Shown here in pieces: positions 54,220 to 63,256 of a stretch of 64,000 nucleotides of DNA (the stretch's first letter is position 1; each line of letters begins with the position of its first letter). Source of the DNA: Mesorhizobium sp. NZP2077 (GTDB taxonomy: Bacteria > Pseudomonadota > Alphaproteobacteria > Rhizobiales > Rhizobiaceae). The position numbers were made by a program, and so were the translations under genes. The stretch is from positions 4,718,001 to 4,782,000 of the forward strand of contig NZ_CP051293.1 in assembly GCF_013170805.1 (NCBI RefSeq), in the 5' to 3' direction. Under the pieces are notes generated by a model that was given only the letters and a program-made list of their open reading frames with translations, made no database searches and was not told the origin of the DNA.

Positions 54220-55549
54220 CCGCCGCGAGCGCGGAGGCGAGGAAAGCAATCTGCATGCCCTGGATCGTGCCCAGCGACAAAGCGGAGCCGAACAGCGCGA
54301 CGCCGATCGCTCCGCCCGACTGGCGCACTGTATTGAGCACGCCCGAGGCTGTTCCCGACATCGCCGTCGGCACGGACGACAACAGCGCCGTGGTCATGGC
54401 GGGCACGGCGAGACCGATGCCGATCGGCAGGAACAGCAGCCGCCACAGCAGCGACAGGTAGGACGTATCGGCCTGGATCAGCGCCATCAGGCCGAAACCG
54501 ACCGCACCAAGAAGCAGGCCGATCGCCATCGGCAAGCGTGAGCCATAGGTTGCTGCGATGCGTCCGGCGGCGACATTCGACACCGTGACCGCCGCCATGA
54601 AGGGCAGGAAGGCGAGCCCGGTCATTTCAGGCGAAAAATGCCCTTCCTTCTGGAAGTAGAGGCTGAGCATGAAGATCGTGCCGTAGAGCGTCAGGTTGAC
54701 CGCCAATCCGACGAGGCTCGTCACCGCCGGGATGCGGCTGGCAAACAGCTTTAGCGGAAACATTGGCGCCTTGCTCCGGCTCTCGACCAACAGGAACAGG
54801 CTTCCAGCCACCACCGCCAGGATCAATCCGCCAATGACCGGCAAGGAAATCCAGCCCGACGATCCGGTTTCGATGAAGGCGCCGGTCAGCGAAAACAGCG
54901 TCAGCACGACAAGCCCCTGCCCGGCCCAGTCGATCGGCGGCTTCTCGGCTTTGGGAGGCGTTTCCTCCAGGAACCGGTAGGCCATCCAGATGGCGAGAGC
55001 GCCGATGGGCAGGTTGACCAGAAAAATGCTGGCCCAGCCGAGCGACGCGACCATGAAGCCGCCAAGCACCGGCCCGGCCGACAGCGCGATGCCGCCCGCC
55101 GCCGTCCACAAGCCGACGGCGCGCGCCCGGCGTGGCTTGTCGGACGCATGGGCGCGGTTGAGCAGCGCCAGCGAACACGGCATCAGCAAGGCCGCGCCCG
55201 CGCCTTGCACGGCGCGCGCCGCAATCAGCACCCAAGGGCTCTGCGCCAGGCCGCAGACCAGCGACGCAATGCTGAACAATGCCATGCCGCCGACGAACAC
55301 ACGGCGGGCGCCGATCCTGTCGCCGAGCGCGCCGCCGGCGAGCAGCAGCGAGGCGAAGGCCAGCGTGTAGGCATCGACGACCCATTGCAGGCCGCCTATG
55401 CCCATCGACAGCGCCGCGCCGATCCTGTTCAGCGCGACATTGACGATGGAGACATCGAGTTGCACCACCACGAAACCAAGACTGGTCGCGGCGACGGTGG
55501 CGGCATAGGCGGCGCGGGGCTTGAAAACCATGGTGTCGGGCATGCCCAT
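54164..55549 (-). CDS. MFS drug efflux transporter, DHA2 (EmrB/QacA) type
   Basis: A 461-residue protein with 13-14 membrane helices. Motif C-type and D1-type elements are visible: LDVSIVNVALNRIGAAL, QWVVDAYTLAFASLLL, GDRIGARRVFVGG. It exports drugs or other hydrophobic compounds by proton antiport. Two ATGs (55549, 55543) are possible starts, neither with a good ribosome binding site. Its 3' end belongs to direct repeat copy 2. Confidence 0.9.
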   Translation of the reverse strand: MGMPDTMVFKPRAAYAATVAATSLGFVVVQLDVSIVNVALNRIGAALSMGIGGLQWVVDAYTLAFASLLLAGGALGDRIGARRVFVGGMALFSIASLVCGLAQSPWVLIAARAVQGAGAALLMPCSLALLNRAHASDKPRRARAVGLWTAAGGIALSAGPVLGGFMVASLGWASIFLVNLPIGALAIWMAYRFLEETPPKAEKPPIDWAGQGLVVLTLFSLTGAFIETGSSGWISLPVIGGLILAVVAGSLFLLVESRSKAPMFPLKLFASRIPAVTSLVGLAVNLTLYGTIFMLSLYFQKEGHFSPEMTGLAFLPFMAAVTVSNVAAGRIAATYGSRLPMAIGLLLGAVGFGLMALIQADTSYLSLLWRLLFLPIGIGLAVPAMTTALLSSVPTAMSGTASGVLNTVRQSGGAIGVALFGSALSLGTIQGMQIAFLASALAAAFAAVCAFLFIRDADHSA

Positions 55550-55631
55550 GGTTAACGGTTTGTCACTGACACCGTTCCGTCAGGAGAGGCCAGCCTGCGA
55601 CAACTAAGCCGGGACGCCGATCCCGGGCAAA

Positions 55632-56690
55632 TCAATTGATGCTGGCGGTCGCGGCGGGCTCAACGCGTTCGCTCGTCTCGGCATAAGGCACGCGATAGCC
55701 GTTCGCTGCCAGCCAGTCGATGGCCGCCTTCGGTTCGTCGGTCTGGATGATGGTGGCGCCACGATCGACCCAGAAACCCCAGGCTTCGCGCGGCAGGCTG
55801 GCCTGCACCGCCAGCTCGTCGCCGCGACCGCCGGCCAGAAAACCGCCCGGCTTGTTGACGATGGCGTAGGTGTCGGCCCAGATGTGCCAGTTGCCCCGCA
55901 CCGCCGCCGCGCGCATGCGCGTGCTGAACAGCGGTCCGCCGGTTGCGGTCAGCGTCTCGGCGCCCGCCCGCCAGTTGATCAGTTCGATGGCGCGCGGCGC
56001 AAAAGGGTGGTCGACCGTCTCGGCGAAACCGGCATCATGCACCGCGTCGTCGGCGATGATCGGCATGAACTGGAAGCCGCCGCCGATGGCAGCCATGGCC
56101 GATTTGACCGTGGTGATCCGGTTCTGGTTCCAGAGGTTCTCCTTGACGATGACCTGGTCGGCCATGCCGAGATCGCGCGCCACGGCGATCATGCCCGGGA
56201 GGTCGCCGACTTCGAGCTTGTTGTCGAGATTGATGAGGATCCGGTCCCTGGTCGCCAGCAACATCTCGCGCAGCGTCGAGACCCTCTCGTCGGTGACGGC
56301 GTGCGTGCCCTCGACCACCAGCCTGCAGGCCTTCAGTTCAGCCAGCGTATACTTCACCACCTCGCCCTTGCAGGTCGTGGTGCGGTCGAGCCAGCTGTCA
56401 TGCATGACGACGAATTCATTGTCCTTCGAGCGCCTGATGTCGACCTCGACGATCTCGGCGCCCATGGCGATCGAGCCTTCGACGGCGGCAAGCGAGTTTT
56501 CCGCATAGAGCGTCTTGCCGGCCTGCATGCTGCCGGCCCGGTGCGCGGCCACCATGACATGGTCGCGCCATTGATTGGCATGCTCGAAGCGGTCGAGGAT
56601 CTGCCTGGCGTGGCTTTCGCCGGCCAGGGCCTGACCCGAGACAGCCGCAAGGGCCGTGGAAAACAGAAGGCTCAGCCAGACGGTCCGCAT
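55632..56690 (-). CDS. Glycerophosphodiester phosphodiesterase family protein, exported
   Basis: 352 residues with a signal peptide (LSLLFSTALAAVSGQALA) and a GDPD TIM barrel: VAAHRAGSMQAGKTLYAEN with catalytic His and Glu, EIVEVDIRRSKDNEFVVMHD and LDRTTTCKGEV. It hydrolyses glycerophosphodiesters in the periplasm. The C-terminal IIQTDEPKAAIDWLAANGY is typical. AGGAG 9 bp upstream supports the ATG. Confidence 0.9.
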   Translation of the reverse strand: MRTVWLSLLFSTALAAVSGQALAGESHARQILDRFEHANQWRDHVMVAAHRAGSMQAGKTLYAENSLAAVEGSIAMGAEIVEVDIRRSKDNEFVVMHDSWLDRTTTCKGEVVKYTLAELKACRLVVEGTHAVTDERVSTLREMLLATRDRILINLDNKLEVGDLPGMIAVARDLGMADQVIVKENLWNQNRITTVKSAMAAIGGGFQFMPIIADDAVHDAGFAETVDHPFAPRAIELINWRAGAETLTATGGPLFSTRMRAAAVRGNWHIWADTYAIVNKPGGFLAGGRGDELAVQASLPREAWGFWVDRGATIIQTDEPKAAIDWLAANGYRVPYAETSERVEPAATASIN

Positions 56691-56786
56691 CGAGAATCGC
56701 TCCTTGCCGGATCGAAGCCGGGATAGGCGATGCCCGTGACAGGGAGGTGAACGAAGCCGGCTAGCGGCTTTCGCGAAAAGTGCCCT

Positions 56787-57995
56787 TCAGATGCGCTTGG
56801 AAAGCCTGCGGAACCACGCCATGGCAGGCATTTCGACCAGGCGCCAGGTGATCCAGGACGCGGCAATGGTGGCGACGAGCATGACCACAATCGCCACGGT
56901 CCCGGCCCAGCCGGCGCCGAAGCCGGTCACCGGCTGGCCGCGCAGCACGATGTCGCCGACAAGGCCGAGGCCGAGCTTGCGCTCGACGAGCCCGGCAACG
57001 TTGATCAGGCGCGCCTGGACGAAGCTGTGGACCATGTAGATCGAATAGGACAGCGCGCCAAGCGTCAGCATGAACGGCGTCCGCAGCAAGGCACTGATCC
57101 AGCCGCCCTCGTGAGCGAAGAGAAACAGCGCCAGCACAAACACAAGGGGTGCCGCGATGCCGAAATCATTGCTGCCAGCCACTGAGACAAAAAGTACGAT
57201 CACCGCCACCATGACAATTTCGGCAAGGGTCCAGCTCAGCCGTGGGCCGTTCCTGGCGAGGAGGTGTCGCGCGCCTGCAATGGAATCATGCTGAAACCAG
57301 GCCAGCAGGGCGCCGAGCGAAAAGCCGTAGAGGCAGCGGATGAAGCCGAAATCGTAGGACACATCCATATGATGCGTGGAGAAGCCGAGCAGGAACAGCG
57401 GCGCGGTGACGGCTGCGGCAACGAACCAAACCCAGGCGCGCGCGCCGGCGATGAAGACCACGCCCGCGAACAGGAGATAGGCGAAGAACTCCGCCGAAAT
57501 GCTCCAGCTCGGCGCATTCCAGGTCAGATGATCCTCGAAACCCATCCCTTGCAGCAGAAGCAGGTTGGCGAGCAGACTCTTCAGATCGAAACCGCCGGTG
57601 AAGGGGGCAGCGCCGGTGCCGTGCAGTTGCGGCAGCATCAGGCGCAGCAGTTCGAAACCCGCAAAGGCGGCGAGCATGAAGAGATGCAGCGGATAGATGC
57701 GGCCGAAACGCACCAGGGCGAAGCGGGCGACCTGGTCAGGCTGGTTCAGCCTGTCGCCGTAGCTGCTGGCGATGACAAAGCCGGAAAGGACGAAGAAGAA
57801 GTCGACGAAAAGGTAGGACGAACCGACGAATCTGCTCTGCGAAATCGGGGAAGCGGTCGGGAAATGGAACAGCGCCACCAGCAGGGCGCAGATGCCGCGC
57901 CACGAATCAAGAACCTGGAAGCGCTCGCCTGCTATCGTGCCGGCATGGGTCGACACCATGGCATCGGACGGACTAAGAAACGCGGCCTGCGTCAT
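56787..57995 (-). CDS. Acyltransferase 3 family membrane protein (OafA/NodX-like)
   Basis: A 402-residue protein of about ten helices. Family signatures are LDSWRGICALLVALFHF near residue 29, YLFVDFFFVLSGFVIASSYG, and SWSISAEFFAYLLF. It transfers acetyl or other acyl groups to surface polysaccharide or lipid. I chose ATG 57995, since the longer frame upstream overlaps the agmatinase gene antisense. Its acceptor is unknown. Confidence 0.87.
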   Translation of the reverse strand: MTQAAFLSPSDAMVSTHAGTIAGERFQVLDSWRGICALLVALFHFPTASPISQSRFVGSSYLFVDFFFVLSGFVIASSYGDRLNQPDQVARFALVRFGRIYPLHLFMLAAFAGFELLRLMLPQLHGTGAAPFTGGFDLKSLLANLLLLQGMGFEDHLTWNAPSWSISAEFFAYLLFAGVVFIAGARAWVWFVAAAVTAPLFLLGFSTHHMDVSYDFGFIRCLYGFSLGALLAWFQHDSIAGARHLLARNGPRLSWTLAEIVMVAVIVLFVSVAGSNDFGIAAPLVFVLALFLFAHEGGWISALLRTPFMLTLGALSYSIYMVHSFVQARLINVAGLVERKLGLGLVGDIVLRGQPVTGFGAGWAGTVAIVVMLVATIAASWITWRLVEMPAMAWFRRLSKRI

Positions 57996-58118
57996 GATGA
58001 TACAAATCCTGTCTTGCCGTGGCACCCGGGCGGCGCGATTTCGTCTCGCCAAGCTGTGACTGGCATCTTCCGTGCCGGTTCTGTAGTTGTTGCACCCCGA
58101 TGAAAACGAGGACCAGTA

Positions 58119-59126
58119 ATGGCGACCAAGAACATCGACCATGCCTTCACCGCCCGCTCCAAAACGGGCGGTGCCCTTGAGCCGACCTATTCCGGCGCGC
58201 TGTCGTTCATGCGGCGCAAATACACCAAGGACGTGAAGGGCGCCGATGCGGTGGTGTGGGGCATTCCTTTCGACGCCGCCGTCACCAACCGGCCCGGCGC
58301 CCGTTTCGGGCCGCAGGCTATACGCCGCGCCTCGGCGATCCTCGACAATGACCCGCAATACCCGTTCTCGCGCGATCTGTTCGAACATCTCGCCGTGGTC
58401 GACTATGGCGATTGCCTGCTGGATTCGGGCAATCATCAGAAGACGCCCGGCACGATCGAGCGCGAAGCGGCCAAGATCCTGAAGTCAGGCGCTTTCCTTT
58501 TGACGCTCGGCGGCGATCATTTTGTCACCTGGCCGCTGCTCAAGGCGCATGCCGCCATCCATGGGCCGCTCGCTTTGGTGCAGTTCGACGCGCATCAGGA
58601 CACGTGGGAAGATGACGGCAAGCGCATCGACCACGGATCCTTCGTCGGTCGCGCGGTCAAGGAAGGCATCATCGATCCCGATCGGTCGATCCAGATCGGC
58701 ATCCGGACGCACGCGCCCGACACGTTCGGCATCAAGATCCTCTACGGCCACGAAATCGAGGAGATGCGCGCGTCCGACATCGCTTATGCCATCGTCGACC
58801 GCACCGGCGGCAAGAAGACGTACCTGACCTTCGACATCGACTGCCTCGACCCGGCCTATGCACCGGGAACCGGTACGCCGGTGGCCGGAGGACCGTCGTC
58901 GGCGAAGATCCTGTCGACGCTGCGGCAGCTCAACCAGATCGATATTGTCGGCGCCGATGTCGTGGAGGTTGCGCCGGCCTATGATCACGCCGATATAACG
59001 GCGATCGCCGGCTCGATGGTGGCCATGCAGTATCTCGGCCTGCTGGCGGAGCGAAAGGCACGGCAGGTAGAGATGAACAACGGCAACAACAATGGTGCCG
59101 CGATGAATCACGGTCACGGCATATAG
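58119..59126 (+). CDS. speB: Agmatinase (ureohydrolase family)
   Basis: 335 residues with the three manganese motifs: LGGDHFVTW, LVQFDAHQDTWED and LTFDIDCLDPAYAPGTGTP. It splits agmatine to putrescine and urea; guanidinobutyrate or related guanidines are possible substrates since family members differ. A His/Asn-rich tail (NNGNNNGAAMNHGHGI) is unusual and might bind metal. argC follows after 30 bp. Confidence 0.9.
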   Translation: MATKNIDHAFTARSKTGGALEPTYSGALSFMRRKYTKDVKGADAVVWGIPFDAAVTNRPGARFGPQAIRRASAILDNDPQYPFSRDLFEHLAVVDYGDCLLDSGNHQKTPGTIEREAAKILKSGAFLLTLGGDHFVTWPLLKAHAAIHGPLALVQFDAHQDTWEDDGKRIDHGSFVGRAVKEGIIDPDRSIQIGIRTHAPDTFGIKILYGHEIEEMRASDIAYAIVDRTGGKKTYLTFDIDCLDPAYAPGTGTPVAGGPSSAKILSTLRQLNQIDIVGADVVEVAPAYDHADITAIAGSMVAMQYLGLLAERKARQVEMNNGNNNGAAMNHGHGI

Positions 59127-59156
59127 TGTTGAAATATCAGGGAATTTGATCAGGTC

Positions 59157-60083
59157 ATGAAACCGAAAATCTTCATCGACGGCGAGCACGGCACCACCGG
59201 CCTGCAAATCCGGGCGCTGCTTGCCGAGCGTGGCGACCTGGAGATCATTTCCATTCCCACCGAGCGCCGCAAGGAAACGGCGGCGCGCGCCGAATTCCTC
59301 AATGCCGCCGATGTCGCGATCCTGTGCCTGCCGGACGATGCGGCGAAGGAGAGTGTTTCGCTGATCGCCAACGACACCACCAAGGTCATCGATGCATCGA
59401 CCGCGCATCGCGTCGCCGAAGGCTGGGCCTATGGCTTCGCCGAAATGGACAAGGATCAGGCGAAGACCATCGCCTCGGCCAAGCGCATCGCCAATCCCGG
59501 CTGCTGGCCGCAAGGACCGATCGCAACGCTGCGGCCGCTGGTCACCGCCGGGCTGTTGCCTGCCGATTTCCCGATCACCGTCAACGGTATTTCGGGCTAT
59601 TCGGGCGGCGGACGCCCGATGATCGAGGATTATGTCGCCAAGGGCGAGGACGCCTCGGAGTTCCTGCCCTATGGCCTCACCCTGCAGCACAAGCATGTGC
59701 CGGAGCTGCGGGCCTATGCGAAGCTGTCGCATGATCCGATCATGCAGCCTGCGGTCGGCAATTTCGCGCAAGGGATGATCACCGTGGTGCCGCTGCAGCT
59801 TGGCAGCCTCGACCATGTGCCGACGGGTGCGGAGCTTCATGCCGCCATTGCCGACCATTTCGCCGCCATCAAGGGCGGCGTGGTCGAGGTGGCGCCCTAT
59901 GCGCATCTGGAGCGCATGCCGGACATCGATCCCGAGATCTACAACGGCACCAACCGCATGAAGGTCTATGTCTTTGCCAACGACAAACGCGCGCAAGCGC
60001 TGCTGCTGGCAGTCTACGACAATCTCGGCAAGGGTGCCTCCGGCGCCGCCGTCCAGAACATGGACCTGATGCTCGGGCTCTGA
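59157..60083 (+). CDS. argC: N-acetyl-gamma-glutamyl-phosphate reductase, type 2
   Basis: 308 residues, the shorter ArgC2 type. The Rossmann start FIDGEHGTTGLQIRALL and the catalytic Cys116 in IANPGCWPQGPIATLRPL are clear. It reduces N-acetylglutamyl phosphate to the semialdehyde for arginine synthesis. Pairing with agmatinase joins arginine and polyamine metabolism. Its TGA overlaps the ATG of a small kinase-like remnant. Confidence 0.95.
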   Translation: MKPKIFIDGEHGTTGLQIRALLAERGDLEIISIPTERRKETAARAEFLNAADVAILCLPDDAAKESVSLIANDTTKVIDASTAHRVAEGWAYGFAEMDKDQAKTIASAKRIANPGCWPQGPIATLRPLVTAGLLPADFPITVNGISGYSGGGRPMIEDYVAKGEDASEFLPYGLTLQHKHVPELRAYAKLSHDPIMQPAVGNFAQGMITVVPLQLGSLDHVPTGAELHAAIADHFAAIKGGVVEVAPYAHLERMPDIDPEIYNGTNRMKVYVFANDKRAQALLLAVYDNLGKGASGAAVQNMDLMLGL

Positions 60084-60207
60084 TGGACGCCCCAGCCTTC
60101 CCAGCGCGCTGGAAGATCAGCGCGCCCGAACTGATTGCCGAGACGTTTTCGAGCCGCATCTACTGTCGATCGCCGAGACTATCCGGGCGGTGTGGGCGAG
60201 TTTCTGA
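60083..60207 (+). pseudogene. Internally deleted remnant, possibly phosphotransferase-like
   Basis: From ATG 60083 the frame reads MDAPAFPARWKISAPELIAE and TFSSRIY, which resembles the N-terminus of aminoglycoside-phosphotransferase-like kinases, then degenerates. In another frame LSIAETIRAVWASF ends at TGA 60205-60207, like a C-terminus of the same family. The middle of the gene is absent. The identification is from memory of the family and tentative. Confidence 0.35.
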
Positions 60208-60285
60208 TCAAGCGAGGGTGTTGGTAAACACTTATTAACCATGTTGGACTACTGAGATGTCCTGGCTCCTACTCAAGGATTCGTC

Positions 60286-60609
60286 ATGGTCAGCGCGATC
60301 TCGGGCTCCTCCCAGGCAACCCAGTATTCCTCGTCCAGTTCCTCGAGCAATGCAGACCAGGAGGCCGCTCTCCAAAAGCAGATCCAGGACCTGCAGGATC
60401 AGGCCAAGGCGATCAAGGATCAGGTTCAGGCCGCGCAATTGCAGCAGGATATCGCCGTGGCCCAGGCCAGGCTCGATGCACTCCGGGCCGCCGACGCCGC
60501 CAAGGCAGCCAAAGCCGATCAGGGCCAATCCGCACCATCCGCCGCTGCATTGCGCCAGGCTGAATTCGACGGCCAGAAAACCACGCAGTCCAACGAATTC
60601 TGGATGTGA
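60286..60609 (+). CDS. Small coiled-coil protein (FlxA-like)
   Basis: 107 residues: a Ser-rich start (SSQATQYSSSSSSSN), then a heptad-bearing helix from about 25 to 70 (QKQIQDLQDQAKAIKDQVQ), an Ala/Lys-rich stretch and a conserved-looking FDGQKTTQSNEFWM end. No signal peptide. FlxA-like proteins share this layout; function unknown. Confidence 0.65.
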   Translation: MVSAISGSSQATQYSSSSSSSNADQEAALQKQIQDLQDQAKAIKDQVQAAQLQQDIAVAQARLDALRAADAAKAAKADQGQSAPSAAALRQAEFDGQKTTQSNEFWM

Positions 60610-60628
60610 CCAGCCGACCGGCTCGGTA

Positions 60629-61720
60629 TCAGCTCCTGACCGAGATCTGGTGCGGCAGGGGGTAAGCGCCCTTAGTGCCGCGCCAATGCGCGGCGGCGAA
60701 GCCCAGCACGATCAGTGCAAACCCCTGATGGGTGAGCGCCATATGCAGGGGCACATGCATCAGCAGCGTGCCGATGCCGATCGAGGCCTGCACCAGCACC
60801 AGCACAAACAGCAATGTCGCGCGGCGGGCATGGGTTGAGCCTGGCAGCCGCCGACGCGTGGCGATCATGTGCCAGAGCGCGACTGCGAAGACCGTATAGG
60901 CGCCGAGCCGGTGGACGAACTGCACCGTCTTCGGGCTCTCGAAGAAATTGCGCCATGCCGGCTCGAGGATCAGCAGATCGCCGGGGATGATCTTGCCGTC
61001 CATCAGCGGCCAGGTGTTGTAGCTCAGACCGGCATCAAGCCCGGCGACCAGCCCGCCGAGATAGATCTGGATCAGTGCCAGTAGCACGATTAAGCCGGCC
61101 ATACGCTGTGTCGAACGATCGGCGGCCGGCTCGGAATGCGGCGCCAGCCCACGGGCGACGACCATGGTGGCGGTGAAGATCAGCGCCGCCAGCGTCAAAT
61201 GCGTCGCCAGCCGGTACTGGCTGACGGAGACCCGGTCGACCAGGCCGGAGGCCACCATCCACCAGCCGATGGCGCCCTGCAGGCCACCGAGAAGCAGAAT
61301 GCCGACCAGCTTTGGTCCAAGGCCGCGCTCGATGCGGCGCGTTACCCAGAAGACCAGCAGCGGCAAGGCGAAAACCAGGCCGACGCTGCGCGCCAGCAGA
61401 CGGTGCGCCCATTCCCACCAGAAGATCGACTTGAACGCCTCGATGCTCATGCCCTTGTTGAGCTCGGTGTATTGCGGGATCTGCTGGTAGCGCTGGAATT
61501 CCTCTTGCCACTCGGCATCGTTCAGCGGCGGAATGACGCCATGGATCGGCTGCCATTCGGTGATGGAAAGACCGGACTCGGTAAGCCGCGTGGCGCCACC
61601 GACCAGCACCAGCGCAAACAGCACCAGAAGCACGACATAGAGCCAGCCGCGCACGAGTGCGCGGTTGTGCAGGTCGCGGTCGCGGGCGACGTATGGCGCG
61701 GCGGCTGATATGGCAGCCAT
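60629..61720 (-). CDS. ctaA: Heme A synthase (COX15/CtaA type 2)
   Basis: A 363-residue inner-membrane protein with eight helices, converting heme O to heme A for cytochrome oxidase. [18 protein letters not shown] after helix 1, [19 protein letters not shown], and the second-half histidines [10 protein letters not shown] and ALTHQGFAL are the haem ligands and neighbours. ATG 61720 is chosen over 61762 for its GGGAC-type site upstream. Confidence 0.95.
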   Translation of the reverse strand: MAAISAAAPYVARDRDLHNRALVRGWLYVVLLVLFALVLVGGATRLTESGLSITEWQPIHGVIPPLNDAEWQEEFQRYQQIPQYTELNKGMSIEAFKSIFWWEWAHRLLARSVGLVFALPLLVFWVTRRIERGLGPKLVGILLLGGLQGAIGWWMVASGLVDRVSVSQYRLATHLTLAALIFTATMVVARGLAPHSEPAADRSTQRMAGLIVLLALIQIYLGGLVAGLDAGLSYNTWPLMDGKIIPGDLLILEPAWRNFFESPKTVQFVHRLGAYTVFAVALWHMIATRRRLPGSTHARRATLLFVLVLVQASIGIGTLLMHVPLHMALTHQGFALIVLGFAAAHWRGTKGAYPLPHQISVRS

Positions 61721-61872
61721 GATCTTGTCCCGTCCGGTTGAGGTGGCGGATTGGTGAACCATCGCACCGGTGCTGGCAAGACCGTGCAGCGCGGCACGCC
61801 GTCGCGCCTGATGTCGCGGGTTGCACGTGTCTTGTGTTCGGCCTAAGCGATAGCCATCAACGAGGCCGAGCC

Positions 61873-62088
61873 ATGCCCATTCGCCTGAAAAAGCTGATCG
61901 GAATGTTCCTGCTGGTGGCACTGGTCATCATCTATGCGCTGGTCGCATCGATCTTCGCGGTGGCGCGGCTGTCGGAGTCAGGCGCGCTGGTGCAATTCCT
62001 GTTCTTCCTGTTCAGCGGCCTGCTCTGGGTGCTGCCGGCGATGGGCATCATCAAATGGCTGATGCTGGAGCCGCGGGTGAAGCGCTAA
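61873..62088 (+). CDS. DUF2842 small membrane protein
   Basis: 71 residues, two helices ([20 protein letters not shown] and [20 protein letters not shown]) and a short basic C-terminus. Conserved in alphaproteobacteria next to ctaA; function unknown. Starting at ATG 61873 gives the family length. Confidence 0.85.
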   Translation: MPIRLKKLIGMFLLVALVIIYALVASIFAVARLSESGALVQFLFFLFSGLLWVLPAMGIIKWLMLEPRVKR

Positions 62089-62106
62089 GCTCCGTCGGGC
62101 AACTCG

Positions 62107-63165
62107 TCAGATGGTGACCACCATCTTGCCGGCATTGGCGAGCGGCGTCGTCACACCGGACAGCATGGTGCGGATATGGGCGAGGTTCTGGTAGCGGCCA
62201 TTGATAGAAATGCGCGGCAAGGCCTGCAGGAAGCCGGCATGTTCGGCGCGCAGCACGCCATGGCGGGTCGTCACGGCGGAGGCATAGCCGGCATCACGGA
62301 CAAAGCCGACTTCGCGGCAGCCGACAGCGCTGGCATAGCCATAGGGATAGGCGAAATGGCGCGGCTCCCTGCCAAGCTCGGCACGCAACATGTCCCTTAC
62401 AGCGCCGATCTCGTGGCGCGCATCGGCCTCGGAAAGCCGCTTCAGATTGCTGTGGTTGATCGTATGGGCGCCGATGGTCACCAGCGGATGAGCGGCAACA
62501 CTGCGGATCTCATCCCAGTTCATCAGTGTCCGCAGCCGCGAGGCGTCCGCGTCGACGCCGTTTGAGGCGGCCAGATCGCGTAGTACGGTCCGCAAATCTT
62601 CCTCGCGAACCTCCGTTGTGAGGTAGGCGTGCAGCCGGGCTATCGCCTGATTTTTCCTGGCGGGGGTCGCGCAATCGATCGCGGTTGGACCGTTCGAGGT
62701 TGCCAGGGTCAGGCGATTGGAGGCATTGACGATGTCCTCGGCCACATCCCACCACAGATCGGCGGTGCCATCGATCAGGCCGGGCGCGACATAGATGGTG
62801 ATCGGCGCGCCGTGCTTTTCCAGCACCGGCAGGGCCTCGGTCATGTTGTCACGATAGGCATCGTCGGCGGTGATGGTGGCGAAGCGGCCGCCCTTGCCGC
62901 CTGCCTTGATGCGCTCCACGGCCTCGTCCATCGACACGAAGGCATAGCCGTCCGCCTTCATGTCGGCGAGCACCGCGTCGAGGAAACTGGGCGCGATGTT
63001 CAGATGACGGTTGACGCTGTTCGGCTTTTCCGGTGTCGCCGTCACGCGGTGCAGCATCAGGATGGCGCCGATGCCGCCGACAAACGGCCTGGCGAGCGGT
63101 GCGAGGCCGGTATAGCGGGCGAAATTGAGCGCCAGTTTCCGGATTGCCTCCCCACCGTCGATCAT
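62107..63165 (-). CDS. Polysaccharide deacetylase family protein
   Basis: 352 residues with a NodB-homology domain: ATITADDAYRDNMTEAL (motif 1, usually TFDDG), IGAHTINHSNLKRLSE (motif 2, metal His pair) and FAYPYG (motif 3). A Pro-less N-terminal stretch without signal peptide suggests a cytoplasmic enzyme. It deacetylates an amino sugar or related substrate. It diverges from a BioF2-like gene, a pairing seen in surface-polysaccharide loci. Confidence 0.88.
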   Translation of the reverse strand: MIDGGEAIRKLALNFARYTGLAPLARPFVGGIGAILMLHRVTATPEKPNSVNRHLNIAPSFLDAVLADMKADGYAFVSMDEAVERIKAGGKGGRFATITADDAYRDNMTEALPVLEKHGAPITIYVAPGLIDGTADLWWDVAEDIVNASNRLTLATSNGPTAIDCATPARKNQAIARLHAYLTTEVREEDLRTVLRDLAASNGVDADASRLRTLMNWDEIRSVAAHPLVTIGAHTINHSNLKRLSEADARHEIGAVRDMLRAELGREPRHFAYPYGYASAVGCREVGFVRDAGYASAVTTRHGVLRAEHAGFLQALPRISINGRYQNLAHIRTMLSGVTTPLANAGKMVVTI

Positions 63166-63256
63166 TCATTCACCTTTTGCGCCTAGGCTGATCCAAGCAC
63201 GGAACACGCCTGAGCGCTCCCCCAAATCGGGATCAATACGCCTTAAGGATTGAGGT

